From assembly GCF_954871325.1 (NCBI RefSeq), contig NC_088777.1, forward strand, positions 22,235,366 to 22,299,365: a stretch of DNA of 64,000 nucleotides, in the 5' to 3' direction. The position numbers were made by a program, and so were the translations under genes. The notes under the pieces were generated by a model, which worked only from the letters and a program-made list of their open reading frames with translations, searched no databases and had not been told where the DNA came from. Of the stretch, positions 1 to 11,856 are shown piece by piece. The DNA comes from Gordionus sp. m RMFG-2023. Lineage: Eukaryota; Nematomorpha; Gordioida; Chordodea; Parachordodidae. Position 1 is the stretch's first letter. Each line of letters opens with the position of its first letter.

Positions 1-780
1 AGATTGATACTGAAATAAATTTAATCAGTGAATTCGAATTGTGGTATAAATATTTATACGTTTAGCTATTTTACCTGAGCATGCTATTGATGCGCTCAAT
101 CGGTGTAAAGAAACCTTGGCTCAATTTCCTAATATTTCGAAGTTGTTCTATATTCTTGCATGTTTGCCTATTACAACATGTACGAATAAAAGGACTTTTT
201 CCAACTTGAGAAGGTTGAAAACATATTTACGAAGTACTGAATCTCGGCTAAATGGGTTAGCTCTGTTAAATATACACAGAGATTTGGTTCCAAAGACAAA
301 CGAAATAATTAAAAATCTTGTATTTGATAAGAAGTTAAAAAAAACTTGTTAATTTAATTATTTTCTAGTCAATATTTTAAACTACTATTAGTATTTTCAA
401 TAAAAAAAATTATATTCTACTTATATTGTATGAGAATTTAAGCTGAGGCTAGTTTTTAAAGCAAATTTTATAAAAAAATGACATTACACTTTATTTCAAC
501 TTTACATATAAATAAACCTTTACATTTAAAAAAACTTTATTAAATATAATATACCTAACTTGAAATAATAAAGAGGCTTGTAATATCCTATCCATAAGCA
601 CGAATTAGTAAATAATAGTTAAAAATAGAAATATAATTATTATTAAATTATTCATAATTTAATAGAATAGCTAAATAAGATCCGGCCTTCGGCCGGGGGA
701 AAGTAGGGTAAAAGGGGTTTGGGGGCGTAGCCCCCAAAAAATTTTTCCCCCCCTATAAGAAAATCCTGGATACGCCACTG
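1..780 (+). mobile_element. hAT transposon fragment, C-terminal transposase and right end
   Basis: The plus strand encodes the C-terminal dimerisation region of a hAT transposase of the group with the motif TNxRTFSNLRRLKTYLR, followed by SRLNGLALLNIHRDLVP (about 20-330). The left part is cut by the window edge. Non-coding DNA follows and ends with a GC-rich stretch closing in GGATACGCCACTG at 780, whose reverse complement CAGTGGCGTATCC is a typical hAT terminus. A second copy with the same coding part and the same right end lies at 57641-58985, and the two can be aligned through the 3' non-coding DNA. The coding part shows frame breaks, so it is a decayed or non-autonomous copy. Confidence 0.8.
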
Positions 781-1646
781 TCTTCAACAATCTCACACAT
801 TTTTAATAACTAGATTTATAATACTGATTTATAATGTATATTTTTAAATATAAATTTCAATTTCAAATTAAATAAAAGGATTTTAATTTTAGATTAAATA
901 AAAAATATATTTTAATAATTTTTAGATGTATTTATTATGTAAAATTGAAAGTCAAAACCGTAAAAGATTACACAGAATGCAGATAAATTTTCTGCAAATT
1001 TATCGGCCAAAAAGTGAAAAAATTTATAATAAATTTTGGCAATATGATGATGATAAATCAAATTTCTATATCTAAATATAAGTTGTACTACTATATCAAG
1101 AGTCAGATTCATTGGTCCTTAAAAATAAATCTATTCAAATAGCTATCATAATGTTAATAATGATAAATTCAGAATGTGCAAAAGTTTTTTTTATCAACAT
1201 TAAATATTAGTCAGAAAAAAATATCTTAATTTTTTATTAATATAAAGGATAATAATATTAAAACTAATATCAGAAAAATAAGCATGTTACGCTACATATT
1301 AACATAGCCTTCAATCTCATCACTCTAATACTCAAAGGGAATATATATAGTCAACCGATTACAAGTGATGTAAAATCTGTGTAGATCTTGATCCTTTAAA
1401 AACTATCATCTATAGACATATTTAATTTCCAAATTAATATTGGATTTATCACATCAAAAAAGGATCAGTGTGATAATGTATGGATAAAAAAATATCAGAT
1501 AATAAACATACACAACAAGTGCGAACAGCAATCATTTTAAAAAATAAAAATATCTTTATTTCAATTTTATTAATAAAAGTTTACAACTAAAAAAATATAA
1601 CCAATTTTAAAGTATATAAATAACAAATGAATAGATTAATATAAAT
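781..1646. other. AT-rich gap, nothing recognised
   Basis: Simple AT-rich DNA between two hAT elements. I see no coding similarity, no RNA gene and no terminal repeat here. Confidence 0.5.
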
Positions 1647-4155
1647 TAGTGTTGTGAAGTAACGTCAAAAAAGTAACGCCATTCGTTACCTTCATCTAAA
1701 GGTAACGAGTAACGATAACGCGTTTTTTTTGAGTAACGGTAACGCAAAACGTTACTTTACTCGTTACTTTTTATTTTTCTTAAAAAATATCAATAAAAAA
1801 AAAATATTTTATTGTTATAAAATTACTTTTATTTATTTTTTAATTCTTAATATTAATAATTTAAGCCGAATTTTAATTCATATCAACCATTTCCAACATG
1901 TTTTTTAAAATTCTCGTTGTTAAATTATCAGTCGAAATTAATATTCAATCAAAATTTAAAGTTAATATAATGATATTATTAATTAATTTATAATTTATTT
2001 TAAAAGAATATTATGTCCATAGTACTTACTTCTTCAGATGAAGAAGATTTAACCCTTCCTGGCCCCAATTTGAATTATATTTTAAACCAATTAAGAAAAT
2101 TAATGGTACCAAGTCTACACTTTGTAAATGAAATTATGCCCCAACGCAAATATTTCAACGTCAATGTCAAGTAGCTCAAACTTAAAAAAACATTTGAAGG
2201 TAAAGAATGAATTAATATATAATTATTTTAAACATATAAAAACTTAATCATGAAATGATTTTAAAAAAATTTATTTAAATTTCAATATAGATTTTATTAT
2301 TAAAATACTATATATATAGATAGCAATGATAGTACACAATAAAATAAATTTGAAATGTATAAATTTTATACAGATTATTATATTAAAAATTTATTATACA
2401 TAAATATTTTTTAAAAAATAAGATTACAATAAAATTTAAATATTCTTGTTACTCTTAATGTTATTTTAAAAAAAATATATAATTTAACAATTATATTTAT
2501 AACTATACAAATGAGTATATTATCAAAATATAAATAACTTTTTTTGCAAATGCGATACCTTTATAAAAAACATATAAATATTATGACTAAGAATTTATTA
2601 GAATTAAGTTTTGCATATAAAAATTTTAACACTAAAAGAACATATTATAATCATATTGTAATTTTATTATAATTTTATTATAATGCTAGAAATTATTTAA
2701 AAGCCCTCAAGTAAAAAAAGTTATATTATATATTTATTAGAGTATATGAACAAGGAGAGGAATCGGATGATGAAATAGTTCTACTGCCATTATTTGATCT
2801 ATTTGAGGATCAAAATATTAATGATAGTATTGTATACTTATCTAAGCATCATTCCTGTTCAGCACACACTTTAAATCTTATGTATTGACACTAAAAAGGC
2901 ACTCAACGATGTCCATTATAAAAGCTTATGTGGAATAAACATGGGCAATGCAGCCATTTTTAAAATATGGGAAGATATTTGATTAAACCTGTTATAACAA
3001 GATGGAATTCTTTCTATAACTCTGTAAAATTAATAGTCTTATTAAGGTGAATTACCAAAAATTTGATGAATCTTGCGAAAAATCTGGATTACAGAGATTT
3101 TCAGTCGTTCATAGATATATATTATAAGTGTTAATTAAAATATGATATGTATATATATGATTTTATAGGTTATGGAACCGATAGCTATGGCTCTTTCAAT
3201 TTTAGAGAGTGAAGAAAATATGCATTTGGGATATCCCACTCCCATTATAACCATTATAATATCAAAACTTTAAAAAATTGGCTTTAAATAATTTTAAGTT
3301 TTGTAAGCCGCTTATTGATTCAATCCTGGAAGCCATAGATATTGCTTATAATTTATATTTTGACTATCATATTTTCAATAGATTCAAACACATCTATGAT
3401 GATTATATACTATCGGCAATAATTCACCCACTATTTAAATTGGATTGGCCCTGGATAAAATTAGAGGTCAATAAAGAAAGAATGCTGAAACTTATTTCCA
3501 GTTTGAGAAAAGATATTGATAAAGAAGAACAGGCTTGATTCCTTTATCCAACACACACTAGAATATTTTCAGATAATGATAAAAAATTTTTTGATGATGA
3601 AATGAATGAAGATCTCTGTGAAGATGATCTTTCAAGCTTTTTCAAAATAAAAAAATAAATTCCCCGAATTGAAATTTTTGTTTATTAAATATAACACCAC
3701 TCTCCCATCCTCTGCACCAATTGAACGTGTTTAGCACGGCGAAAGCTGTGTTGAGTACTAAGCGCTCATGTTTATCTGATCAAAATTTTTAAAATCAATT
3801 GTTGTTAAAAATAAATAAAAAATTGTTACATAAAGATGTTATCTTGTAATATATTATTTTTGTATAATTTTATTCGTATTATAATTATATATGAAAATTT
3901 TATTATAAAAAGATCTTATCTTATATGATCTTTTTGTATAGTTTTATTTAATTATATATTGTCGGAAAAAAATAAACATTTTTTTGCATTATATATAACA
4001 TTTAATTTTTTTAAGTAACGAGTAGCCCGTTACTTTTGTGAAAAGTCGATAACGCGCGTTCCTTTTGTAAAATAGTAACGGTAACGCGTTCCATTTTTCA
4101 GATGTAACGAGTAACGGTAACGCGTTTCTTTTTTGTAGTAACGTTGACAGCACTA
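1647..4155 (+). mobile_element. hAT transposon with AACG-rich ends (2.5 kb)
   Basis: The element starts TAGTGTTGTGAAGTAACG and ends CGTTGACAGCACTA. It is flanked by ATATAAAT (1639-1646) and ATATAAAA (4156-4163), a near-exact 8-bp duplication. Both ends carry dense GTAACG/CGTTAC repeats of about 100-150 bp. Inside, decayed pieces of a hAT transposase follow in the right order: a start with an acidic leader and zinc-finger-like part near 2013-2200, a middle part with SCSAHTLNL near 2850-2880, a reading frame at 3278-3538 (CKPLIDSILEA, IIHPLFKLDW), and the C-terminal motif SSAPIERVFS...KRSCLSDQNF near 3700-3830. Stops and shifts interrupt it. The 51699-52786 element is an internally deleted relative with the same C-terminus. 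Confidence 0.85.
3278..3538 (+). pseudogene. hAT transposase middle-domain fragment
   Basis: An open stretch of 86 codons inside the 1647-4155 element. The order CKPLIDSILEAID, then ILSAIIHPLFKLDW, matches the insertion domain that follows the second catalytic region of hAT transposases. The frame opens on TTG, so no true start is implied. It is one surviving segment of a decayed transposase whose other parts lie in other frames up- and downstream. Confidence 0.7.
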
Positions 4156-4320
4156 ATATAAAATTATTTACAAAATAAATTGATATAACAAAAACGAAAA
4201 AATACTTTTAGCTCGAAGGTTGAATAAAACGAATTTAAGTTTAGATTTTTCATTTTTTTTCATATGGGTATCAAATATAAGGGAATTAAATTATTTTTTT
4301 TATTGTAATAATAATAATCA

Positions 4321-5400
4321 CTCATAGAGGGCGGGTCTAGGTCCTGGGGGTCAGGAATATTTTTATCAACACAAAATATCGATATGGGTATCAAATAAAA
4401 GATAATTTAAATATCTTAAGATTGAAAGTATTCATTTTTTGTCTTTATGGGTATTACTTGGTCTGAATGGGGGAGGGAGGGGGGTAGAGGAGTGAGTGTA
4501 AAAAATAATTTTTTTCATATGGGTTAATTAATTTTTTTTTTATTTTAATAATAATAATCACACATAGAGGGCGGGTCTAGGTCTTGGGAGGTCAGGAATA
4601 TTTTTATTAACATAAAATATCGATATGGGTATCAAATAAAATCTAATTTAAATATCTTTAGATTGAAAGTATTCATTTTTTGTCTTAAAGGGTATGACTT
4701 GGCCTGGGAGGTAGATGGGGATGGGGGTGTAAAACATAATTTTTTTAAATATGGGTATCAAATAAAAGCTAATTTAAATATCTTTAGATTGAAAGTATTC
4801 ATTTTTTGTCTTAAAGGGTATTTGGTTTTATTGGTGGCGGGTGGGGGGGGAGGGGGTTGTATAAATTTTTTTTATATGGGTATTAAATAAAAGGTAATAA
4901 AAATATTTTTTTATTGTAATAATAATATTCCCTCATACCGGGCGGGTTTAGGTCGGGGTGTGGCGGGGGTCAGGAATATTTTTATCAACACAATAATCGA
5001 TAAGGGTATCAAATAAAAGCTAGTTTAAATATCTCTTGATTGTAATAATTATACTCTAAGTAGGCGGGAGATCTTAGGTGGTCAGGAATATTTATATAAA
5101 CACAAAACATTGATATAGGAATCAAATAAAAGTTATTTTAAATATCTTTTTACTGAAAGTATTTATTATCTTAAAGGGTTGGACTTGATCTGGGAAGCGG
5201 GGGGGGGGGGTAGAAGTGTAAAAATAAAAATTTATATGGGTATCAAATAAATAATAATTAAACAATCTTTTGATTATATTAATTTTTCAAGCTAAGAGGG
5301 CATCTTAAGATGTAATGAATATTATTATTAATGCAAAACATAAACATGGGTATTAAATAAAAGTTAAATACAAAATATTTAGATTTCAATATTAAATATC
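4321..5400 (+). repeat. Left array of subrepeats (foldback arm)
   Basis: At least four to five degenerate copies in the same orientation, with GGGCGGG-containing words starting near 4325, 4563, 4936, 5055 and 5290. Units carry G-rich tracts (up to 10 G near 5200) and the phrase GGGTATCAAATAAAAG. Short reading frames through this array are by-products of the repeat and are not genes. Confidence 0.8.
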
Positions 5401-5948
5401 ATTATAAGCAGGGGTTAAATAAAGTAATTGCTCTTTAAAAACTCATTGTAGCCTAATGATAAAATTATTTGCTAACAACTTAATCTTATTTGTAATATTT
5501 TTAAATCTCAAAATTTCGGCTATATTTGAAACTAACGATTCACAAATTTTAAATGACATTATAAATTTTTCTTATTGCAGTTATAAATTATTACACTTCT
5601 TTATAAGCAAATCATCTCTATTATTATGTTTTTTTCAAGCCATATAATAAACAAATATTTTATTGATTTTGATAATTGAAATTTAAAATATAATTTTGAA
5701 CAATTATTTATTATTTACACAAATAATATTTAAGTTTACATTTTATGGAAGAATTAATGCCATTTTTAAAACATTGGCATCTCTTATTGTTCAACATTTT
5801 TGGCAATTGGAAATTGATTTACAATTACCATAAGAAGATGCACTTCTTGATGCTGTTTTTATGGAGATGGTCTTATTAGGAATGGTCAAATTTGTCAAAT
5901 TTATTGATTTATGAACGTTCGATTTTAAAAATGGGGTATCAATTTTAC

Positions 5949-6262
5949 CACATTAGTTTCAACCCATAATTTTTCGCCTCCATTTGTATAATTTTAGCTT
6001 TAATATTTTTAGGGCATAGATATGATCTATCATTTTTATTTATTGGGATCAGTACGAGATCCCCAATGGAAAATTTTTTTCTTTTAATTTTATTTTTGTA
6101 AACATTATCTTGCTTATTTCTATCTATTAAATATGCAATAAACGATAGTCTAGCTAAAATATTTTTGATGCTATTGCCTATTGAGTTTGTAGTATTTTTA
6201 TCATCTTTCCATAATATTGTGTTGCCAATTTTATATTTCGTTCTCTCCGAAAAAATATATTC
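5949..6262 (-). pseudogene. Fossil integrase-like fragment (C-terminal part)
   Basis: A minus-strand open stretch of about 100 codons in the core of the foldback-like element. Its last third contains KKFSIGDLVLIPI, which resembles the small C-terminal beta-barrel region of DDE integrases. It is only a fragment of a larger gene and is not intact. Which element class it came from cannot be told from this piece. Assignment rests on one short motif and is tentative. Confidence 0.3.
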
Positions 6263-6279
6263 AATATTGTAAAATGATT

Positions 6280-7010
6280 CGGACCCGCCCTCTATGAGTG
6301 ATTCTTATTATTACAATAAAAAAAATTTTTAATTACCTTTTATTTGATACCCATATCAAAAAAATTATTTTTTTGCCCTCCTCCTCCATCCACCATCCAG
6401 ACCAAGCCATACCCATCAAGACAAAAAATGAATAATTTCAATCTAAAGATATTTAAAATACCTTTTATTTGATACCCATATCGATATTTTGTGATTATTA
6501 AAATATTCCTGACCCCCCAAGACGTAGACCCAGTCTCTATGAGTGATTATTATTATTACAATAAAAAAATGTTTTAATTGATACCCAAAAAAATTATATT
6601 TTACACCCCGACCCACCCCCCTCCATTTACCCCAAAGACCAAGTCATATCCATCAAGACAAAAAATGAACACTTCAAAAAATATTTGAATTTATTTGATA
6701 ACCATATCAATATTTTGTGTTGATAAAAATATTCCTGACCCCCCAAGACCTAGATCCGCCCTCTATGAGTGATTATTATTATTACAATAAAAAAATATTT
6801 TAATTAACTTTTATTAATACTCATATCAAATAAAATTATTTTTTTGCCCCCCTTCCTTCTATCCATCCCCCAGACCAAGTCACCTATCAAGACCAAGTAG
6901 ACTTTCAGTCAAAATATATTAAAATTAGCTATTATTTGATACCCATATCGATATTTTGTTTTGGTAAAAATATTCCCCACCCCCCAACCTAGACTCGCTC
7001 ATTAAGGGGA
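6280..7010 (-). repeat. Right array of subrepeats (foldback arm), inverted
   Basis: Inverted copies of the units at 4321-5400, with CCCGCCCTCTATGAG-like words near 6285, 6530, 6755 and 6990. The C-rich tracts mirror the G-rich tracts of the left arm. Together the two arms could pair as a large imperfect hairpin. Confidence 0.8.
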
Positions 7011-7015
7011 TCTTT

Positions 7016-7825
7016 TGATTAGCTATCGATTGATTCCCTATATTAGGCATATCATATTTCATAAGACCAAAAAACAACATTTATAATTTATAAATAACAA
7101 TAAAATTAATAAGAAATAAAACGAAACGGTTTTTAAAATGAGATTCCTCTTTATCACGATTAAAACGTGATAATACCGTATTATCATTCCTTAATTTCAA
7201 ACCCTAATTTTTTAGTCATCCCTTTAAAACCCTGATGATCCCGGATAGTTCTGATCCTTTAAAAATTACGACATATACATTAATTTTTACACATATGAAA
7301 ATCTCATATTTAAATTTGTAAGATAAATATGTTTACATTAATTAGTCATTATTATTATTCTCTTATACAATAATTTTTTTGCATTTAAAGAGAAGTTATT
7401 TGTAGATGGAATAATATTTCTTAAAATAATAAAAATAAAATTTGATATTTATTTTACCTCCAGTTTTTAAAGAATGAAAAAGAAGATTTTTAAGAGAAAT
7501 ATCATTGTATTTTCTATAATTAAGTTCTGAGGAATATTAAATATAGGCATTCATAATTAAAAAAAAAATAATAAAGGTAATCAAAACAATATAATAAATT
7601 TTTAGAATTGCTCTCCTGTAAAGTTGGAAAAAATGGAGATAGAATACTATAATTCTCAGGCGATGAAATATAAAATCCTAAGCAATTTTTAATCCTAGTT
7701 AATTGCTGCTTCCACCAAAAGACAGTTTGCGCCTATCATCTTTTGGTTTTTTTAAATTTAGCTCACAGAATAAAACACTTGAACCTAGGCAATTCCTATT
7801 CCTTAAGCAGAACATACAATTCATA
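7016..7825. other. AT-rich gap, nothing recognised
   Basis: No coding similarity or terminal repeat seen. The overlapping open stretches on both strands near 7700-7900 straddle the GC-rich hAT end at 7826 and are not credible genes. Confidence 0.45.
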
Positions 7826-7960
7826 GGCGTAGCGGGGGAGGGGACAAAGGGAAATTTTTCCCCCTTCCGAAATATCTCACTTTTTGTTAATATCATTTTA
7901 TGCTAATAAAAAAATATCCTCCTTAGTTTTCTCCCTACCCCCTGTCCCCCAAAAATGTAT
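7826..7960. mobile_element. hAT terminal fragment (GGCGTAG-G-rich end)
   Basis: GGCGTAGCGGGGGAGGGG followed by an AAATTTTTCCCCC stretch matches the left ends of other hAT copies in the window (43025, 50286, 57641). The following words (TAATATCATTTTATGCTAATAAA) recur after the 57641 end. It may be the left end of the element whose transposase remnant lies at 9120-9510, but the connection is not proven. Confidence 0.5.
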
Positions 7961-9119
7961 TCATATATCTTAAACATAATTTGAAAGAAAGAATGTAAAA
8001 GTTAATATTTTTTTAAAATAAAACTATTGACTATAAGTCATACTTTTTTGGAAAAAGCATTTATATATAAAAAAAGCGAAACCAAAAATGTTTTTTAGGA
8101 AATGAAATAAAAGCCAAAGATAAGTCTTAAGAGAGAAGTGAAATTTGTTATAATTACGATTAATAAATCTATAAGTTACTAAATAATATCAAATATAATT
8201 AATTTTTCTTAATAAAATTAAAATTTAATTATAAAATTATTGATAAAATTAAATTAGAAATTAATTAACGCACAATACAAACAGTGGAAAATTTTGTGTC
8301 GTAGATTTACAGTATATTTAATTTTATCTAATATAGTATGATAATCAAATAATTTTTACCAATAGTGAATATATTTACAAATGATTATAAAATATTGATA
8401 TGGACATCATAAAATATCTTTTAAATAGTTTAAATGAAAAAAATAATTCTATATTTGTTAAATTAATAACATATCTATTAATAAGAACAAAATATGTTAC
8501 ATTCATTTAAACATTTGAATTATAACTTTTATAATTTTAGTCCAAACAAATTCAATCCTCTTTATTATTATTATTATTATTATTTATCAATGTAAATCCT
8601 AAGTGGGTACAATGGATATTGAATATGGAATGGATTATTGATTATTTTCAAAGTTGAATATAAAGAACTAGTTTTATTGATAAGTGATTGTAGTACTAGT
8701 ATTTTTTATTATGTTTATTTCTAGGTTCTCACAAATGCTAAATAAAAGTAAAATTAACATAGTGAACATAACTCGCCCATGATCAAGTTTATATTTAATT
8801 AGGCATGAGCTTTTTAACTCTCCTCTTAGTTCCCATGGAATGAACTTTTAAAAAACTTTGCCTCTTGATGATAAAATAATAGTGAATATGCAAAATGATC
8901 CTATCATTCAGATAGTCCCAATAGGTAGTGTATTTTAACGTTATATTTATATTTTTTAAATTAATTTCGATGAAATATCTGCAGTAAATATTATTATAAT
9001 AATTTATTGATCAATAATACTATCTTACAGAATAATATATTCAAAACTACAAAATTTTCAATCTGGTTAAATTTGCTTATATTTTAAAAATAAGTATATA
9101 ATTAATTTAGGAACTTTAC
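7961..9119. other. AT-rich stretch with ATT microsatellite
   Basis: Holds a short (ATT)n run at about 8563-8584. No gene recognised; may be the decayed interior of a hAT element lying between the terminal fragment at 7826 and the coding remnant at 9120. Confidence 0.4.
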
Positions 9120-9510
9120 CATGCTATTTTACAAATAAGAAAGAATGCTGATTGTGAATTTAGAAAGATATTTAATGGTTCAAAAAAGGAGTATTCATAT
9201 GATATGATAATAAACATGCCAAGAATTATATCAAGACAAGCAAGTACATAGGAATAATATTTCCACATAATCAGTTGAGGAGTATTACAGAATTACGATT
9301 TTTATACCACTTATGGATACATTTTTAACTTAACTATCCAAACATTACAAAATTTTTTCAAATTTTAGCATGCCTCCTTATTATAATATGTACTAATGAA
9401 AAAAACTTTCTCAAATTTACGAAGACTAAAAACATATTTGCGAAATACTACCTCCCAAAGTAGATTAAATGGCTTAGCACTCATAAATATTCATCAGTGA
9501 AACAATTAAT
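9120..9510 (+). pseudogene. hAT transposase remnant, middle to C-terminus
   Basis: Across shifting frames the plus strand reads YHAILQIRKNADCEFRKIF, then INMPRIISRQAS, then EEYYRITIFIPLMDTFL, then a worn TCTNEKNF-type dimerisation motif. This is the usual order in the hAT group with TNERTFSNLRRLK C-termini (same group as 1-780 and 41.5-42.5 kb). Several stops and shifts show it is dead. Confidence 0.75.
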
Positions 9511-9977
9511 TAATTATCAAATTCTAAAAGAAAATTAGATCCAACATTATAAATTATTACCACCTTTTATGTATTAATGTGTATATATGTAATTTATTAT
9601 ATTTTATTAAACTAATAAATATACATTTCCTATTTGTTCCAGATTTATTTTTCGATATAATCATTTAACCAATTTCGTATATTTTGTTCCTTTTTAGGTA
9701 TACATTTATGTTTTTCTTTTATTTATTTTTATATTAATCTGGTTACTAAATTTATTTTATATAGTTTCATCTTTCATGCAATGGTATTAAGTTTCTTACA
9801 ACATTATATATTTCTAATAAATTTTTAATAATAATCCTAATTAAAGGGTATAAAACTTAATTCAAGAAAAAACTACCAAATAATGGTAGAATTATAATAG
9901 AAAATTTGTTAATTTATATTATGATACTTATCTTTATTTTATGTTGATTAAAGTTTTAAAGTACCCTAAAATAAGTA
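9511..9977. other. AT-rich gap, nothing recognised
   Basis: No feature seen between the hAT remnant and the TSD-flanked hAT element that follows. Confidence 0.45.
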
Positions 9978-9985
9978 CATATGCC

Positions 9986-10951
9986 CAATGGCCCCAACAA
10001 CAGGAGAAGGAAGGTCCGAAGCAACTGCTTCTAAAATTTGAGTGGGGGTACTTTTTAAAATTTTTTATAATTCTTTTATTGTTTTACTACATCGATCCAT
10101 ACCAAGTGACTTCTGGTTTATCGTATCGGGCTCCAACTCGTGATTCCGTTAATAAATATTAAATTAAATAGGAGGGGAGGTAGTGATCTTATTATTACAT
10201 TTTAATAAATTTTGGTCGAAAGCAAATTAGGTTAGTATCCGAGATTTCTTGTCATAAAATCACTTTTCCAATTTCAAAATATTCCTAAAAATATTAACAA
10301 AAAAAATACAGAGGCTTTGATAAATGGACAGATCACATTAGAAAAAGACATGGTGGGATTAATTTTAATGATATAAAGAAAAGCTTTGAAATAGTAGCTT
10401 TTAAGAATATTTCTCAAAATTGGACCAATAGCAAAGTAATTATTTTATTAAATATTCATGTTTATACTATTAATAAAGGGTAACTATTCGTTTATTTTAC
10501 CTTATCGTCTACTTTTAAATTTGTATGCTCCCTAATTTAACAATTTTATATAAATATTTATTTACCATTCCTACTACCTCATGTACTGCCGAAAAGGTCA
10601 TGAGTAATTTAAATTAATTAAAACAAGACCATGAAAGATCCATTTCTTAATTTTAACCATTTTATCAATGGAAAAAAATTTATTTAAACATTTAAATATT
10701 GATGAAACTATAGATTCTTTCGCTTTCACTTCACCTAATTTGTCTAAATTATTAATTTAAAAAAATATTTTTTAAGTATCTATTTTTTTGTCTTTTTATT
10801 AATATTATATATTAAAGATCGAAGCAATAAAAATTATTTTTGAAATTTAAAGGTGTCAAAAAATAATTAACCACTTCTTCTAAAGGGGGTGAGCGGGGGG
10901 GGGGTATTCAGGGGGGTTGCTTCCATCGTTCAGAAAGTCTAGGGGCCACTG
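9986..10951 (+). mobile_element. Non-autonomous hAT (966 bp) with exact TSD
   Basis: Bounded by CAATGGCCCC at the left and GGGGCCACTG at the right, an inverted pair typical of hAT ends. It is flanked on both sides by exactly CATATGCC (9978-9985 and 10952-10959). Inside, near 10300-10400, is a finger-like remnant (FDKWTDHIRKRHGG). Near 10550-10750 lies a C-terminal remnant reading LKLIKTRP, HFLILTILSMEKNL and FKHLNIDETIDSFAF. Most of the catalytic part is missing, so it is an internally deleted copy. The exact TSD suggests a fairly recent insertion. Confidence 0.88.
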
Positions 10952-10959
10952 CATATGCC

Positions 10960-11777
10960 TTTTGATGATGCCGATAATATTAATGAAGAACTGCAATGAG
11001 AAATCCGCCTGATTAACTCAACTTCGGAACACGTGCAAAATCTTTATATACCTTATTTACAGAATTAAATATTGAAAATGTTTTATAAATAAAATACACT
11101 TGCACTTTCATTCTTTCCTTAATTTGGCGAAATGATTCGCTTAGTAATTTGTTAAAAAAACATTTAATTTATTTTCTTACAATTTTAATTTTACTTACCT
11201 TTTTCATTCCTTTTTCTCACAAAATTTTTAAATTTTTTTAAAAATCTTTAATATAAAAACTTCATATTTTTTATAAAACTTACCTATATTTTAATTTGTG
11301 TAATAAAGAAGTATTTTAAATTTTGTAAAAAGACGTATTTTAAATTTTGTCTATATTGCTGCTTCTTTTGCTTAAGATTTTGATCCATAAGTTTGGGGTA
11401 TAGGAGAGGAGAGTATATGTTTCCGTATTTAAAAAAATTATAATATTAGTTAAACTTAGCACGTCTTTGTCAGTAAAATACTAAAAATCACACTTCGAAA
11501 AAAAGTGAAAATAAAAATCAGTATTTTTGCAATTAACAAAAAGTTGATTAAGATTTTTTGAACATGTTTTTAAAAAAATTTAAGTTCTTATATACATATT
11601 TTTTAAAATTTTGTTGCAAAATGGAATGAAGATATTAAATGACATTTGGTGGTATTGCAAATGACATACTTATTTACAATTATTGAATAACAGTTACATA
11701 CATTATTGCCATGTCACATTTAACATATATTACATGACAGCTTTTAAATTTACATTTTCATTGTGATAGGATAGGAT
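10960..11777. other. Region upstream of MMS19, no element recognised
   Basis: AT-rich DNA leading to the first MMS19 exon. An in-frame TAG at 11772-11774 immediately precedes the ATG. I see no convincing TATA element that could be told apart from background AT-rich words. Confidence 0.4.
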
Positions 11778-11856
11778 ATGATGCTACCTTTAAATGAATT
11801 AATTGACAACTATATATTGGCTGATAAGGCGGATAATGTAAAATTAATTGCTGAAG
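11778..11856 (+). CDS. MMS19: MMS19 exon 1
   Basis: Starts MMLPLNELIDNYILADKAD, which fits the short helical N-terminus of MMS19 proteins. An in-frame stop lies one codon upstream, supporting this ATG. The likely donor is GAAG|GTTTGA (phase 1). The next exon needs phase 2, so either a tiny exon is missing or the donor is misplaced. Confidence 0.6.

Larger units (their letters stand above)
4250..7015. mobile_element. Foldback-like element with arms of tandem subrepeats
   Basis: Two arrays of the same roughly 230-240-bp unit face each other across an AT-rich core. Left units (4321-5400) contain the words CATAGAGGGCGGGTCTAGG, GGTCAGGAATATTTTTATCA, ATATGGGTATCAAATAAAA and ATTCATTTTTTGTCTT. The right array (6280-7010) contains their reverse complements, for example CCCGCCCTCTATGAGTGAT and TTTGATACCCATATC. 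This is the architecture of foldback elements, whose long inverted ends are built from direct subrepeats. The core (about 5400-6280) holds a short fossil integrase-like fragment on the minus strand. Exact ends and a TSD were not found. Confidence 0.65.

Noticed and set aside
4321-5400. Tandem genes with repeated peptide VFIFCLKGY
   Set aside because: The repeated peptide is just the subrepeat translated; frames do not persist and the mirror array encodes nothing.
7699-7906. Overlapping 65-67-codon frames on both strands
   Set aside because: They cross the boundary of a G-rich hAT end and are mirror shadows; no recognisable motif.
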